Assembly (NCBI GenBank): GCA_044226205.1
Contig: JBGAHL010000027.1
Location: 1 to 64,000 of the forward strand
Direction: 5' to 3'
DNA length: 64,000 bases
DNA from: M3007 sp044226205
Lineage (GTDB): Bacteria > Bacteroidota > Bacteroidia > Chitinophagales > Saprospiraceae
The position numbers and the translations under genes were made by a program. Every line of letters begins with the position of its first letter. Within the stretch, counting starts at the first letter, position 1. Under the pieces are notes generated by a model. The model saw nothing but the letters and a program-made list of their open reading frames with translations, had not been told where the DNA came from and searched no databases. Shown piece after piece: positions 1-10,604 of this stretch.

Positions 1-17
1 GGTGGCTTTGAGCCACC
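1..17 (-). terminator. Possible hairpin downstream of the ABC-F gene
   Basis: A 7-bp inverted repeat (GGTGGCT/AGCCACC, loop TTG) lies 20 nt past the stop of the ABC-F gene. The window edge hides any U-tract, so a terminator role is only a guess. Confidence 0.3.
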
Positions 18-36
18 CCGCCACTCCACCGTGCAG

Positions 37-1932
<1,896 letters not shown>

Positions 1933-1941
1933 AATCGGGCG

Positions 1942-1949
1942 CAAAGGTA
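1942..1949 (-). promoter_or_regulatory. Bacteroidota -7 box (TACCTTTG) for the ABC-F gene
   Basis: CAAAGGTA on the top strand reads TACCTTTG toward the ABC-F gene, matching TAnnTTTG. No TTG was found 20 nt further upstream, so the -33 element is weak. The predicted transcript would start only a few bases before the ATG. Confidence 0.45.
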
Positions 1950-2178
1950 GGGCTGTTTTGCAAAACCGTTTATGTTTCGAAATAGGTCAGCCAATTCCAA
2001 CTGCGCAGATTTCCTCGTTCGCCAGAAATAGAAATCAGGACGTCTGCTCCGATGAGGGAGGTTTTTATCCTTTTTTGACAGGTAGGGAATTAAATACCCT
2101 GTTTGTCAAAAATATTTGCCTGGCGTGAACGAGCGTGTTGGTTGGGAAAAAACGGATATCACCTTGCCCCGCCAAACG

Positions 2179-3327
2179 CTATTCCTGCAAAGCCTCCACG
2201 CGGATGTAGTCGAAAAAAGCCGGTATAGTATCTGCGTTTAGCGGCAGTCTATCTTCGTTGGTCTGTCCCTGGCAGGCGTAAAGACCCACGTAAGCCGGCG
2301 CAAATCGGAGTTTAAATTCTCTTTTGTAACCGATTTCAATGCTGCTCCATTCGTTGCCATGCCATAAGCTGATCGTCAAGTCTTTACCCTTAATGTCCAT
2401 CAAAACCCCGACTTCATTCAGGAGAGGGTCGAATTCCGGCGCCCTTAGGTTAACGGATATCTCCTCAATCACCCCCTCGTGGCTGATGATGCTTTGCAGT
2501 TTTTGTACCCTGTCGGTCATACGGGCGCCGGCCTGATAACCTTTGAACTTTTGGCGGTCGAAGCCGAAACTGGCTCTGAAAAAATTGTATCGATCCAGCT
2601 GTTCGTTGAGCAAAATAGCGCCGGCCTGCTGCCAGTTTTGCTCCGGGTCGAAGCCGACGAGGCGAAACTTGATCCGAAGATCGCCGCCGGGCAATTTCCT
2701 GACGAGGAGGTTTTTGATGAAAGGAACCTCGTTGTCTTTTACCCAAAAATCGCCTGGATAAGTGTACAGGGTCAGAAAACCCGGCTTCAATTGCTGGCTG
2801 AGCGCGACGGAATCGCCGTCCAGAACTCGCCACCCCCGATGGCAGAGGCTGTCGGGAGCTGCGCTGTCGAACTCGTCCGACCAGGGTTCGGGTAAAGCCC
2901 TGTATAAAACCGAGCCGATGAGTATGGCGCACAACAGCGACAAGGCAGCACCGAACCAGAGCAGCCGCTTGTCCCGGCGGCGGGGTCGAGGCACCAGTAC
3001 GGTTTGCGCGACCGCTGCGGGCGCGTCTCTTTCCCGGACGTACTCGAAAATCGCCTCGATGAAATCGACACCGAACGAGGGCTTTTCCAGTTTGTCCGGT
3101 TCGCAAACGTTGGGGTCGGTGTAATAAAACAGCTTTCGCAGTCGGTGGGGCGTCACCGAAACCTGCCCGTTTTTGACGATGCTGGCAATATCCGCCGCCA
3201 GCGGCTCGTACGATTTTTTATACTGGGAGACACGAATCCCGGCGCCCTGAAAAGGACCCTGGCGAAAACGCAGGAGCACTTGTTGGCGCAGCAGTTGGGC
3301 TTCTTTGTAAGTGAGTTCTTTGATCAT
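2179..3327 (-). CDS. Single-pass membrane protein with C-terminal DUF1349-like (concanavalin-fold) domain
   Basis: Three parts are visible in 382 residues. Residues 1-110 form a charged, probably helical cytoplasmic domain with no recognised family (it contains HRLRKLFYYTDP at 61-72). A basic stretch and one membrane segment follow at about 122-144. Residues ~150-380 are beta-rich and resemble DUF1349/beta-xylosidase C-terminal domains: the DEFDS opening, a DFWVKDNE segment, and an AGILL-like strand (AGAILLNEQ) typical of this lectin-like jelly roll. The topology suggests a cytoplasmic head coupled to a periplasmic carbohydrate-binding-like domain, perhaps a sensor, but this is inference. The gene stands alone: ABC-F lies downstream in the same direction and the Kelch protein diverges from it upstream. 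Confidence 0.7.
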   Translation of the reverse strand: MIKELTYKEAQLLRQQVLLRFRQGPFQGAGIRVSQYKKSYEPLAADIASIVKNGQVSVTPHRLRKLFYYTDPNVCEPDKLEKPSFGVDFIEAIFEYVRERDAPAAVAQTVLVPRPRRRDKRLLWFGAALSLLCAILIGSVLYRALPEPWSDEFDSAAPDSLCHRGWRVLDGDSVALSQQLKPGFLTLYTYPGDFWVKDNEVPFIKNLLVRKLPGGDLRIKFRLVGFDPEQNWQQAGAILLNEQLDRYNFFRASFGFDRQKFKGYQAGARMTDRVQKLQSIISHEGVIEEISVNLRAPEFDPLLNEVGVLMDIKGKDLTISLWHGNEWSSIEIGYKREFKLRFAPAYVGLYACQGQTNEDRLPLNADTIPAFFDYIRVEALQE

Positions 3328-3501
3328 GGCATGATCGGGGGGAGAAGAATTTCAGGAAGAAAAATAGGAAGATTCCATTCAGATTGAAAAATGGACCCGC
3401 GCTTCATTTTTACGTTCAGCCGGACGAATGTGTCGGTTTGCATTTTCTCCTTACACAAGCAAGCAAGATTCTTCATCAACCCGCCGCCACAAGGCAAACG
3501 T

Positions 3502-4929
3502 ATGCGTATGAAAACTGTATTAACCACTCCGATTCTCTTTGCGGCCCTTTTGCTCTGTTCGACCGCCAATGCTCAGTGGCAGGAGATCAACCCGACCATC
3601 ACGCCCTCTTTTTTTAACAGCAGTGTGGCCTACGAGGGCAAAATTTACTTCACAGGCGGCCCCCAAACCGCGTCGGTTTTCAGCGCCGTTTATAACAAAA
3701 ACGTGGAAGTTCTCGACCTCGCAACCAATACCATCACCCAGGCCGGTCCGGGGCTGTCGGTGGGGCGCTGCTACATCGCATGTGCCGCTTATAATGGAAA
3801 AATTTACTTTGCCGGAGGGTTTCGTTTTGCGAACAATGCCGCCGGAGGAATCGCGTACGATGTGGTGGATATTTACGATGTAGCTACGGGGACGTTTAGC
3901 CAAAAACACCTGAGCATAGCGCGCGGCGACATGGGTGTGGCCGTCGTGGGCGGAAAAATCCTGTTTGCAGGCGGAGTGCTCCCTTTCAACAACACCCTGC
4001 AGACCACCTCCCTGGTCGATATTTACGACCCCGCGACGGATCAATGGTCGACGGCGCATCTGTCGCAGGCTCGCGGAGTTCCACTGGCGGGCGTCCTTGG
4101 CGACAAAGCCTTTTTCTGCGGCGGATACACCAACTTCTTTACTGGCGCTTCGTCCTCCCGGGTGGACATTTACGACGCCGCGACAAACACCTGGTCGACT
4201 GCCGAACTGTCACTGGCCCGGCAAACTGGCGCAGTTGTCACCGTAGGGTCATACCTGCTCGTAGCTGGCGGATATGATAACCTGAACCCTACCATTGGCA
4301 AACTGAACCGGGTCGACCTCTACAATGCGGAAACGGGCACCTGGTCGATCGACTCGCTTTCGGCGCCTCGAAATGGCATTGCCGCGGCGGCAGTAGGCAA
4401 TAAGGCGTACTTTACCGGTGGAGGGAATTATAATATTTCCACCGGGTATCTGAATGAATCGACCAATATTGTCGACGTATTCAATGCGAGCACGGCCAGT
4501 TGGGATGCGCCGCAAACCCTGACGAAAAATCGTACTTGCCATGCCGCCGCAGCCTGGGGCGACAAGATCGCCGTGGGCGGCGGCTGGCGCGCCGAACAAG
4601 TCCAGACGACCGGCAGCGTCGAGGTATTCGATGCGACAACGGGCGCCTACGAGCGCCCTCTCGCACAACCTGGCCTTGAAGTGACGCCCAACCCGGTTTC
4701 GGACCAACTGTTCGTCGCTATCCGACAACAAATGCCGAAGCCGGGCCCCATCCACCTGCAACTTTTCGACGGCGCCGGTCAACTGGTACTAATACAAGAC
4801 ATCGAGCAACCGGAGATCGGACAGCGCGTTGCGGTTCGTTTGCCGGATTTGCCGAACGGCATTTATTGGCTGGAAACTAAAATCGACGGGCAGCGTGCGC
4901 TGGCAAAACAGATCATGGTCCAGCACTAA
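3502..4929 (+). CDS. Secreted Kelch-repeat protein with T9SS type A sorting domain
   Basis: Exported beta-propeller protein. It starts with a signal peptide (MRMKTVLTT..., cleavage after ANA). Six Kelch-like blades follow, each with a D-x-Y-D/N-x-x-T-x-x-W core and a following GG strand; clear copies start with VDIYDVATG, VDIYDPATD, VDIYDAATN, VDLYNAETG and VDVFNASTA. The last ~85 residues are a T9SS C-terminal domain, with VTPNPVSDQLFV at its start and an NGIYWL strand near its end, so the protein is probably carried to the surface by the T9SS and cleaved there. The start at 3502 (or the ATG two codons on, 3508) is chosen over a longer reading frame from 3391 because it places the signal peptide at the N-terminus. 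Ligand and function are unknown. Confidence 0.85.
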   Translation: MRMKTVLTTPILFAALLLCSTANAQWQEINPTITPSFFNSSVAYEGKIYFTGGPQTASVFSAVYNKNVEVLDLATNTITQAGPGLSVGRCYIACAAYNGKIYFAGGFRFANNAAGGIAYDVVDIYDVATGTFSQKHLSIARGDMGVAVVGGKILFAGGVLPFNNTLQTTSLVDIYDPATDQWSTAHLSQARGVPLAGVLGDKAFFCGGYTNFFTGASSSRVDIYDAATNTWSTAELSLARQTGAVVTVGSYLLVAGGYDNLNPTIGKLNRVDLYNAETGTWSIDSLSAPRNGIAAAAVGNKAYFTGGGNYNISTGYLNESTNIVDVFNASTASWDAPQTLTKNRTCHAAAAWGDKIAVGGGWRAEQVQTTGSVEVFDATTGAYERPLAQPGLEVTPNPVSDQLFVAIRQQMPKPGPIHLQLFDGAGQLVLIQDIEQPEIGQRVAVRLPDLPNGIYWLETKIDGQRALAKQIMVQH

Positions 4930-4990
4930 CGCCCTGTATAACCTGCGAACCAATTTCGGATATTTGAACAAGGAACCTGGGGCGGGCGAA

Positions 4991-7015
4991 TCACTTCCCG
5001 CCTCCCATCAACTCCTTCGCCTTCGCCGCATCCGCTGCCGCCTTGTCCATCTGGCCCATCAACTGATACACCCGCGAACGGGTATCGTAAGCGCGGGCGT
5101 AGTTGGGCTGTACCTGGATGGCTCGGGTCAGGTCTTCGATCGATTTGTCGTACTGCCCGAGGCTCATGTAGGCGGCGGCGCGGTTGTTGAGCGCGATCAC
5201 CACCTTCGGGTCGGCAGCCAGGGCGGCGGTATAATCGGCGATGGCTGCCTCGTACTGCTTGCGCTGGGCGTAGATCAGACCGCGCTTGACCAACGCTTCC
5301 ACGTAGTCGGGTTTGAGTTCCAGGGCTTTGCCGTAATCGGCGATGGCTTCGTCTTCGGCGCCGGTTTGGCTCTCCGCCACGGCTTTGAAACAGTAAGCCT
5401 CCGGGTTGCGCGGTTCGAGTTTTATACTCTCCGTCAGGTCGGGAATCGCCTCGGTCGGCCGGTTGAGCATGACGAGGCATTTGCCCCGGTTGAGGTACAA
5501 TTTGGGCGTCACAATGCCCGCCTTGATGGCGTTGTCGAAGTCGGAATAAGCCTCTTTGAATTTATTGGTCATCAAAAGCGCCTGTCCGCGGCCGTTGTAA
5601 GCCTCCACGTAGCCCTTGTCGAGTTCGAGGGTTTTGTTGTAGTGTTTGATGGAATTTTCAAAGTCAAAATTGAGCAGCTCGCCGTAAGCCAGGTTGCAAT
5701 TGCACAGGGCCGCGTCGGGGTAGCGGTCCACGCAATTGCGAAAGACGGACACCTCGTTTTTCCAAACCTTGCTGTGCTCATGGGTCAAAAAGCCAAAGAA
5801 CACCGCGGCAGCAACCAGGATGATGCGCCGCACGACGGGTTGAAGTCCTTGCATGAGCCACACGACCAAAAACCAGAACCCGATGGCGGAAATGTACACG
5901 TAGCGGTCCGAACGCATTTCAAAAGTACCGACCGACACGTAGGGCAACATGACCGCCAGCGGCAAGACGTACCAGCCAGCCCCCAGACCCACTTCGCGGG
6001 TCGAGCGGGCGTGTTTCCAGACCAGCCAGGCCAGCCCGGCCACGACCAGCGGGGCGATGTAATAATCGGCCGACCACACCCCTTCATGTTTTTCCATGGG
6101 GTAAAAAATACTCAGCTGCACGGGCAGCAGCAGTTTTACGGGGTAAAAAAGCAGGGAATGGCAAACCATAAAAAACCGGTCGAGCAGGTTGTAGGCGCTC
6201 GAACTCACCACCAGTTTGTGCCCTTCGGCGGCGCGGGTGGAAAAAGTGTACAAACCAAAAGCCAGACTGGCCAGGAAATACGGCGCTTTGCCCAGCACAT
6301 TTTTCCAGTTCAAGGCGCCATTGCGGTACCAGTCGAACAGCAGCAGCACCAGCGGGAGCGTCACCGCTGCCGATTTGGCGAGGATGGACAGTAAAAACAG
6401 GAACAGCGACAAGCCGTAAAAGGCCATGCGCTGATTGCCCTGCCACTTGACGTAAGCCATCAGGCTGAGCAGGTAAAAGAAGGAAAACGTCAGGGTGCTT
6501 TGCCCGGCAATCCAGCAGGTCGGCTCCACCGTCAGCGGATGCAAGGCGAACAGCAGGGCGGCAAAAAAGGACACTTCCCGGTTGCGTTGCAAGAGGTTGA
6601 GCAGCCCGAAAGCGGCCAGCACGGAGCCGACATGCAGCAACAGGTTGAAACTGTGAAATGCCGTGGCATTCTCGCCCGCCAGTGCGTACACAAGGGCATA
6701 GCCCAGCCAGGTAACCGGCGCGTACATGCCGAGGTTGTTGCCGCCGAAAATGCCGCGCAGGGTCGGGTGTTTGATGACGTTGTTGTAACGAATAGCCTTG
6801 TCGTCGTCAAAAACCATAAAATCATTCGACAGCGAAGCGTAGTACACCGCGACAGTGGCAATGGCCAGTATGGCCGCCAGCAGCCAGACGTTGAGGCCGA
6901 ACGGGGCCCGGGCGGCGGGCTGTTCAGCCGACGGCGCGGCTTCCTGCGAGGAAGTTGTCCGGGGAGTAGCGGGTGCTGGCTTTGGGGTCGGAGTCGTATG
7001 TTTTTTCTTGGCCAT
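4991..7015 (-). CDS. Polytopic membrane protein with C-terminal TPR repeats (GT-C/TMTC-like)
   Basis: The N-terminus (674 aa in all) is Pro/Ala/Thr-rich and cytoplasmic. About ten hydrophobic helices follow, from roughly residue 45 to 400. The first loop carries FDDDKAI, the acidic loop found after helix 1 of GT-C glycosyltransferases of the TMTC/DUF1736 type. The last ~240 residues hold about seven TPR repeats (for example YVEALVKRG..., VIALNNRAAAYMSLGQY). By analogy with TMTC proteins this may be an O-mannosyltransferase-like enzyme using a lipid-linked sugar, but the substrate is inferred and no partner gene is adjacent. The ATG at 7015 is preferred to a TTG 27 nt upstream. Confidence 0.75.
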   Translation of the reverse strand: MAKKKHTTPTPKPAPATPRTTSSQEAAPSAEQPAARAPFGLNVWLLAAILAIATVAVYYASLSNDFMVFDDDKAIRYNNVIKHPTLRGIFGGNNLGMYAPVTWLGYALVYALAGENATAFHSFNLLLHVGSVLAAFGLLNLLQRNREVSFFAALLFALHPLTVEPTCWIAGQSTLTFSFFYLLSLMAYVKWQGNQRMAFYGLSLFLFLLSILAKSAAVTLPLVLLLFDWYRNGALNWKNVLGKAPYFLASLAFGLYTFSTRAAEGHKLVVSSSAYNLLDRFFMVCHSLLFYPVKLLLPVQLSIFYPMEKHEGVWSADYYIAPLVVAGLAWLVWKHARSTREVGLGAGWYVLPLAVMLPYVSVGTFEMRSDRYVYISAIGFWFLVVWLMQGLQPVVRRIILVAAAVFFGFLTHEHSKVWKNEVSVFRNCVDRYPDAALCNCNLAYGELLNFDFENSIKHYNKTLELDKGYVEAYNGRGQALLMTNKFKEAYSDFDNAIKAGIVTPKLYLNRGKCLVMLNRPTEAIPDLTESIKLEPRNPEAYCFKAVAESQTGAEDEAIADYGKALELKPDYVEALVKRGLIYAQRKQYEAAIADYTAALAADPKVVIALNNRAAAYMSLGQYDKSIEDLTRAIQVQPNYARAYDTRSRVYQLMGQMDKAAADAAKAKELMGGGK

Positions 7016-7120
7016 GAAAAAGGCGGTCTTGGATTTGGACAAGCGGCGGCGGAAAGCCGGGCCAAAAGTATCGAGAAGACCGGATTTATTGACAGGAAGG
7101 TAAAGCGAGGCCGCTACCGC

Positions 7121-8821
7121 TCAACGGAGCAGCAAAACATCGCCCGATTTTTTCACCGTTTTGGGCTGCCCGAACAGTTCACCGGTCCATTCCGCCCGCC
7201 AGACGTACACCCCGGGCACGGGGTCGCGGCCTCGGGAAAAACCGTCCCATTTCAGTTCGGGCTCGTCCGTGGCAAATACCAGGTTGCCCCAGCGATCGAA
7301 AACTTCGAGTCGGAAACGCAGCCAGTTGCAGGGCAAAAACACTTGAAAATAGTCGTTGTAGCCGTCGTCGTTGGGGGAAAAAACATTCGGCGCGTAAAAG
7401 GGGCATTCCTTGCAGGTATAAAAACTGACCAACACACTGTCCGAAAAAACACATTCGCCAAGGCGCCCTTCCAGGCTGTACAAGCCGGGGGCGGTAATCT
7501 GGAAACCCGAACCGCGGCTGCCATCGTTCCATTGCCAGTTGACCACGCCCGAGGGTACTTGCAGCCTCAGCGTATCGTCGAAACAAATGGTGGTGTCGGC
7601 GCCCAGTTGAAAGCCTTTTTGTACGCTGATTGTCGCCAAAGCGGTGTCGCCGGGGCAGGCGCCGGCCCCCGGTAAAATGTAGGCATACAGCCCGGCGGCA
7701 TCGCGGTCGGGGTCGAAAACACCCGGCGTGCGGGTCGCAGGCAGCCAGTAGCCGCCGCTTTCAGGACCGCCGCCGAGCAAGCCCGACAGGGCAAAAACGC
7801 CCCCGCCAGCACAGGCCGTCGTGTCGCCGTCGGCGCCCGCAAAAGGTTTGGCGTAAACCGGCAGATAGGAATTGACCACGGCCGTTTCGCCGCACAACGT
7901 AAACACGCGGAACTCCATCAGGCGGGTGTCGCGAACGGGTTGCGGAGAAGCGTCCATGAACCTCAGTAGATGCAGGGCTGCGATGAAATCGGCAGTCGAG
8001 GCGTTGCCCTTATTGATCAGCGTAAGCTGTCCGGGCGAATTGACCTGAACGCCGAGGGTGGCAGGCAGGCCGTTCCATTGCAGGCTTTCCAAAGCCGAGG
8101 CAAACAAAATGGTGACCCGAATGGAGTCCACGCCGTTTTCCGAACTCAGCGCCACGTCTTCGTCCACGATGCCGGCAGGCAGCGCGCACAGCGTGTCCGA
8201 CAAATAATCGCCGTTGAATGCGCCCGAATCGTCGTTGGCATCGAGGTCGAAGTTGAAATTGCTTTCCAGCACCACATTGTCAAGGCCGCCGAAATCTTCC
8301 TGCGAACGGTACTCGCCCCGAATGCGCAGCCCCGACACATCGGCCAGCACTGCGCGGATTTGCGCCTCGGTAGCCAGGGGCCCGTTGTTGTCGTTGAGGC
8401 GCCAGCCGGCAGCGGCATCCAGCGGAACGTCGTAGTGGGTCCAGATGAGCCCGGGATTGTTGGGGTTGTCGAACGCAAGGATGAGGCCTGCGCCAAAGAT
8501 CAGCACATCGGGCCGGCCGGCGGTCAGTTGCTGGTTGCTGGTGTCGCTGGTGAACTGGTCGTAGCGCAGAAATTTGCCGTAGGCGTCGCATTTGTTGCCG
8601 GTAAAAGCCGCCGGCGCATCGAAATACCAGGTACCGCCGACGGAAGCGTCGGTCACACGGATATAGCCGCCGGGGTTGCCGCCATTGGCCAGCCAGGCTG
8701 CCGTCTGGCTCACAGGGTCGCCCGTAGCGCCCCAGCCGAGGTTGCCGGTGTCGAAAGTATGGGTCTGGCATTCAAGCCAGCCGGGCGCTGCAAATAGCAG
8801 GATAACAATCCATTGGCGCAT
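7121..8821 (-). CDS. Laminin-B-domain surface protein with gliding-motility C-terminal (T9SS type B) domain
   Basis: A signal peptide (MRQWIVILLFAAPGW...) precedes a region of ~180 residues resembling the laminin B (domain IV) fold: FDTGNLGWGATGDP at its start, then GGNPGGYIRVTDAS, and a GLDNVVLES ending. The middle is beta-rich with several Cys residues and acidic Asp-rich loops. The last ~90 residues are the CHU_C/gliding-motility-associated C-terminal domain (NVFSPNDDGYNDYFQVF, EVFDRWGNLVF, PGVYVWRAEW), the type B T9SS sorting signal. The protein is probably anchored on the cell surface and binds glycans or matrix; that role is inferred. It is 566 aa from an ATG with good signal-peptide placement. 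Confidence 0.85.
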   Translation of the reverse strand: MRQWIVILLFAAPGWLECQTHTFDTGNLGWGATGDPVSQTAAWLANGGNPGGYIRVTDASVGGTWYFDAPAAFTGNKCDAYGKFLRYDQFTSDTSNQQLTAGRPDVLIFGAGLILAFDNPNNPGLIWTHYDVPLDAAAGWRLNDNNGPLATEAQIRAVLADVSGLRIRGEYRSQEDFGGLDNVVLESNFNFDLDANDDSGAFNGDYLSDTLCALPAGIVDEDVALSSENGVDSIRVTILFASALESLQWNGLPATLGVQVNSPGQLTLINKGNASTADFIAALHLLRFMDASPQPVRDTRLMEFRVFTLCGETAVVNSYLPVYAKPFAGADGDTTACAGGGVFALSGLLGGGPESGGYWLPATRTPGVFDPDRDAAGLYAYILPGAGACPGDTALATISVQKGFQLGADTTICFDDTLRLQVPSGVVNWQWNDGSRGSGFQITAPGLYSLEGRLGECVFSDSVLVSFYTCKECPFYAPNVFSPNDDGYNDYFQVFLPCNWLRFRLEVFDRWGNLVFATDEPELKWDGFSRGRDPVPGVYVWRAEWTGELFGQPKTVKKSGDVLLLR

Positions 8822-9138
8822 GAAAAACAGGGTATATTCAGGGGCAAAGGTCGGTCAAAGCCCGCCGAACCGCTCACACATTTTTAGTTAATTTAAACAG
8901 GTCAATAGGGTAAAAATCAAATGCCCTTCTATTTTTGCCGCTACCCAGCGTATGAAGCCAAAGGTTGACGCGCCTGTTTGAACAAAACATGTTTTGAAAG
9001 AAATCTTCTGAAAAAGAACAGATTAGCGCATGTTTTTCAACTGGCGACACCCGAAAGTCCTCTTCCCGTTTCTACACAGTCCTTCTTCCGAAGCGGAACG
9101 ATTTTGCCAAACCGTTCATCTAATCATCTGACAAAAAC
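8822..9138. other. Divergent intergenic region
   Basis: This region separates the laminin-B gene from the M23 peptidase gene. It holds a TATTTTTG -7-like box at 8930-8937 facing the peptidase, without a clear -33 TTG, and AT-rich sequence. No ORF or RNA gene was recognised. Confidence 0.4.
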
Positions 9139-10506
9139 GTGCATCATCACGACAAAAAGCTGCAATCCAGGTTGCGGCAATTCTGGGGCCGGCGCCGCTC
9201 CCTGATTCTCACCGGCCTGGCCGGTTTGTCCGTCGCCCTGCTGGCTGCAACTTTCCAACTCGCCAACAATCGCCAGGCCGCCGCCCTGGTTTTCGCAGAC
9301 CCCTCGCTCGATGCCTTGCCGGTTGTTCCGGACAACGTGCGCTGGGGATACGCCCTCGACAAATTCCACCTTTTTGAAGACGAACTCCGCTCCGGCGACG
9401 TGCTGGGCCAGATTCTGGTCAATCAGGGCATTGCCTACGCCGATGTCAACCGCCTGGTCGAGCATTGCAAAGACAAATTCAACATCAACACCATGCGCGT
9501 CGGCAAGAAACTCAATTTCTTGTCCGAACCCACCGGCAGCACGCCCGTGGCCATGGTGTACGAACCTTCGCCTTACGAATACGTGGTATTTCAACTGCGC
9601 GAACCCTTCAATGTCGAAGTGGTAAAACGCGAAGTGGAAACGAAAGTCGTCGCCAATTCGGGCGTGCTCGAAACCAGTTTCTGGCAGGCCATGACCGACA
9701 ATGGCCTCAGCGACGAAGTGGCCGACGGCATGATCGACATCCTTTCTTCCTCGGTCGATTTTTACCATCAAAAACAAGGCGACCGCTTCAAAGTGGTGTA
9801 CGAGCAGCACTTCGTCGAAGGTCAGGCCGTGGGTACCGGTAAAATCATTGCTGCTGTGTACGAGCGCGATGGCAAGGAGTACTACGCTTTCAATTTTGAA
9901 AAAGAAGGCGAAAAGTGCAACTACTTCGACTACGACGGCCGCCCCGCCCGCAAGGCTTTCCTGAAAGCGCCCGTCAAATTCAGCCGCATTTCGAGCCGTT
10001 ACAGCCAAAACCGCTTCCACCCGATCCTGGGCTACAACCGCCCGCACCACGGTACCGACTACGCCGCGCCCTACGGCACGCCGATCATCGCCGTGGCCGA
10101 AGGCGTGGTGACCGAAGCCACCCGCAAAGGCGGCAATGGAAATTATGTCAAAATCCGCCACGACGGCACCTACCAAACCCAGTACCTGCACATGAGCGGC
10201 TTTGCACGCGGCATCCGCCCGGGCGCACACGTAGCACAGGGACAAACGATTGGTTATGTGGGCGCTACCGGCCTGGCTACCGGCCCGCACGTCTGCTTCC
10301 GCTTCTGGAAAAACGGCCGGGAAGTGGACCACCTGCGCCTCAACCTGCCCCAGCCGCAGCCCATCACGGGCGCCGACTTCCAACAGTTCGTCCTCGTGCG
10401 CGACCAACTTTTACAACAAATCAATGCCGTGCCTTACCGCACGCAAGACGAGATTTACAAAGGCCGCGCCGCTTCCGAACAAAAAGACGGAACTGCAAAT
10501 CCCTGA
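9139..10506 (+). CDS. M23 family peptidoglycan endopeptidase, membrane anchored
   Basis: Murein hydrolase-like protein of 455 aa. A cytoplasmic basic N-terminus leads into one membrane anchor (about residues 18-40); a LysM/OapA-like region (DVLGQILVNQG, YADVNRLVEHC) and an intermediate domain follow, then a C-terminal M23 domain. Zinc-site motifs seen: HHGTDYAAPYGTPI (H and D ligands), YLHMS, and GPHVCFRFW where most M23 enzymes have HLHFE. The second His is replaced by Cys, which I recall as common in Bacteroidota M23 proteins; Cys could still bind zinc. The start is GTG at 9139: an in-frame TAA at 9121 rules out any longer form and no ATG lies before the anchor. A strong terminator follows. 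Confidence 0.9.
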   Translation: MHHHDKKLQSRLRQFWGRRRSLILTGLAGLSVALLAATFQLANNRQAAALVFADPSLDALPVVPDNVRWGYALDKFHLFEDELRSGDVLGQILVNQGIAYADVNRLVEHCKDKFNINTMRVGKKLNFLSEPTGSTPVAMVYEPSPYEYVVFQLREPFNVEVVKREVETKVVANSGVLETSFWQAMTDNGLSDEVADGMIDILSSSVDFYHQKQGDRFKVVYEQHFVEGQAVGTGKIIAAVYERDGKEYYAFNFEKEGEKCNYFDYDGRPARKAFLKAPVKFSRISSRYSQNRFHPILGYNRPHHGTDYAAPYGTPIIAVAEGVVTEATRKGGNGNYVKIRHDGTYQTQYLHMSGFARGIRPGAHVAQGQTIGYVGATGLATGPHVCFRFWKNGREVDHLRLNLPQPQPITGADFQQFVLVRDQLLQQINAVPYRTQDEIYKGRAASEQKDGTANP

Positions 10507-10526
10507 TTCTTTTATAAAAAACAAAG

Positions 10527-10566
10527 AAAAAAGCCTGCCGCGACTCGAGCGCGGCAGGCTTTTTTT
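10527..10566 (+). terminator. Rho-independent terminator, probably bidirectional
   Basis: Perfect 12-bp stem (AAGCCTGCCGCG with its complement) flanked by A6 and T7. It lies between the convergent M23 gene and the beta-propeller gene and can serve both. Confidence 0.88.
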
Positions 10567-10604
10567 ATGCCCGGGAATAATGGTTGGCAAATTGTAAACT
10601 TGTC

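Noticed and set aside
4829..6394. 521-residue ORF opposite the TPR membrane protein
   Set aside because: Antisense shadow of a clear TPR/membrane gene; composition is His/Gly/Val-rich and without a family.
9124..10407. 427-residue ORF opposite the M23 peptidase
   Set aside because: The M23 gene on the other strand has clear motifs; the antisense frame does not.
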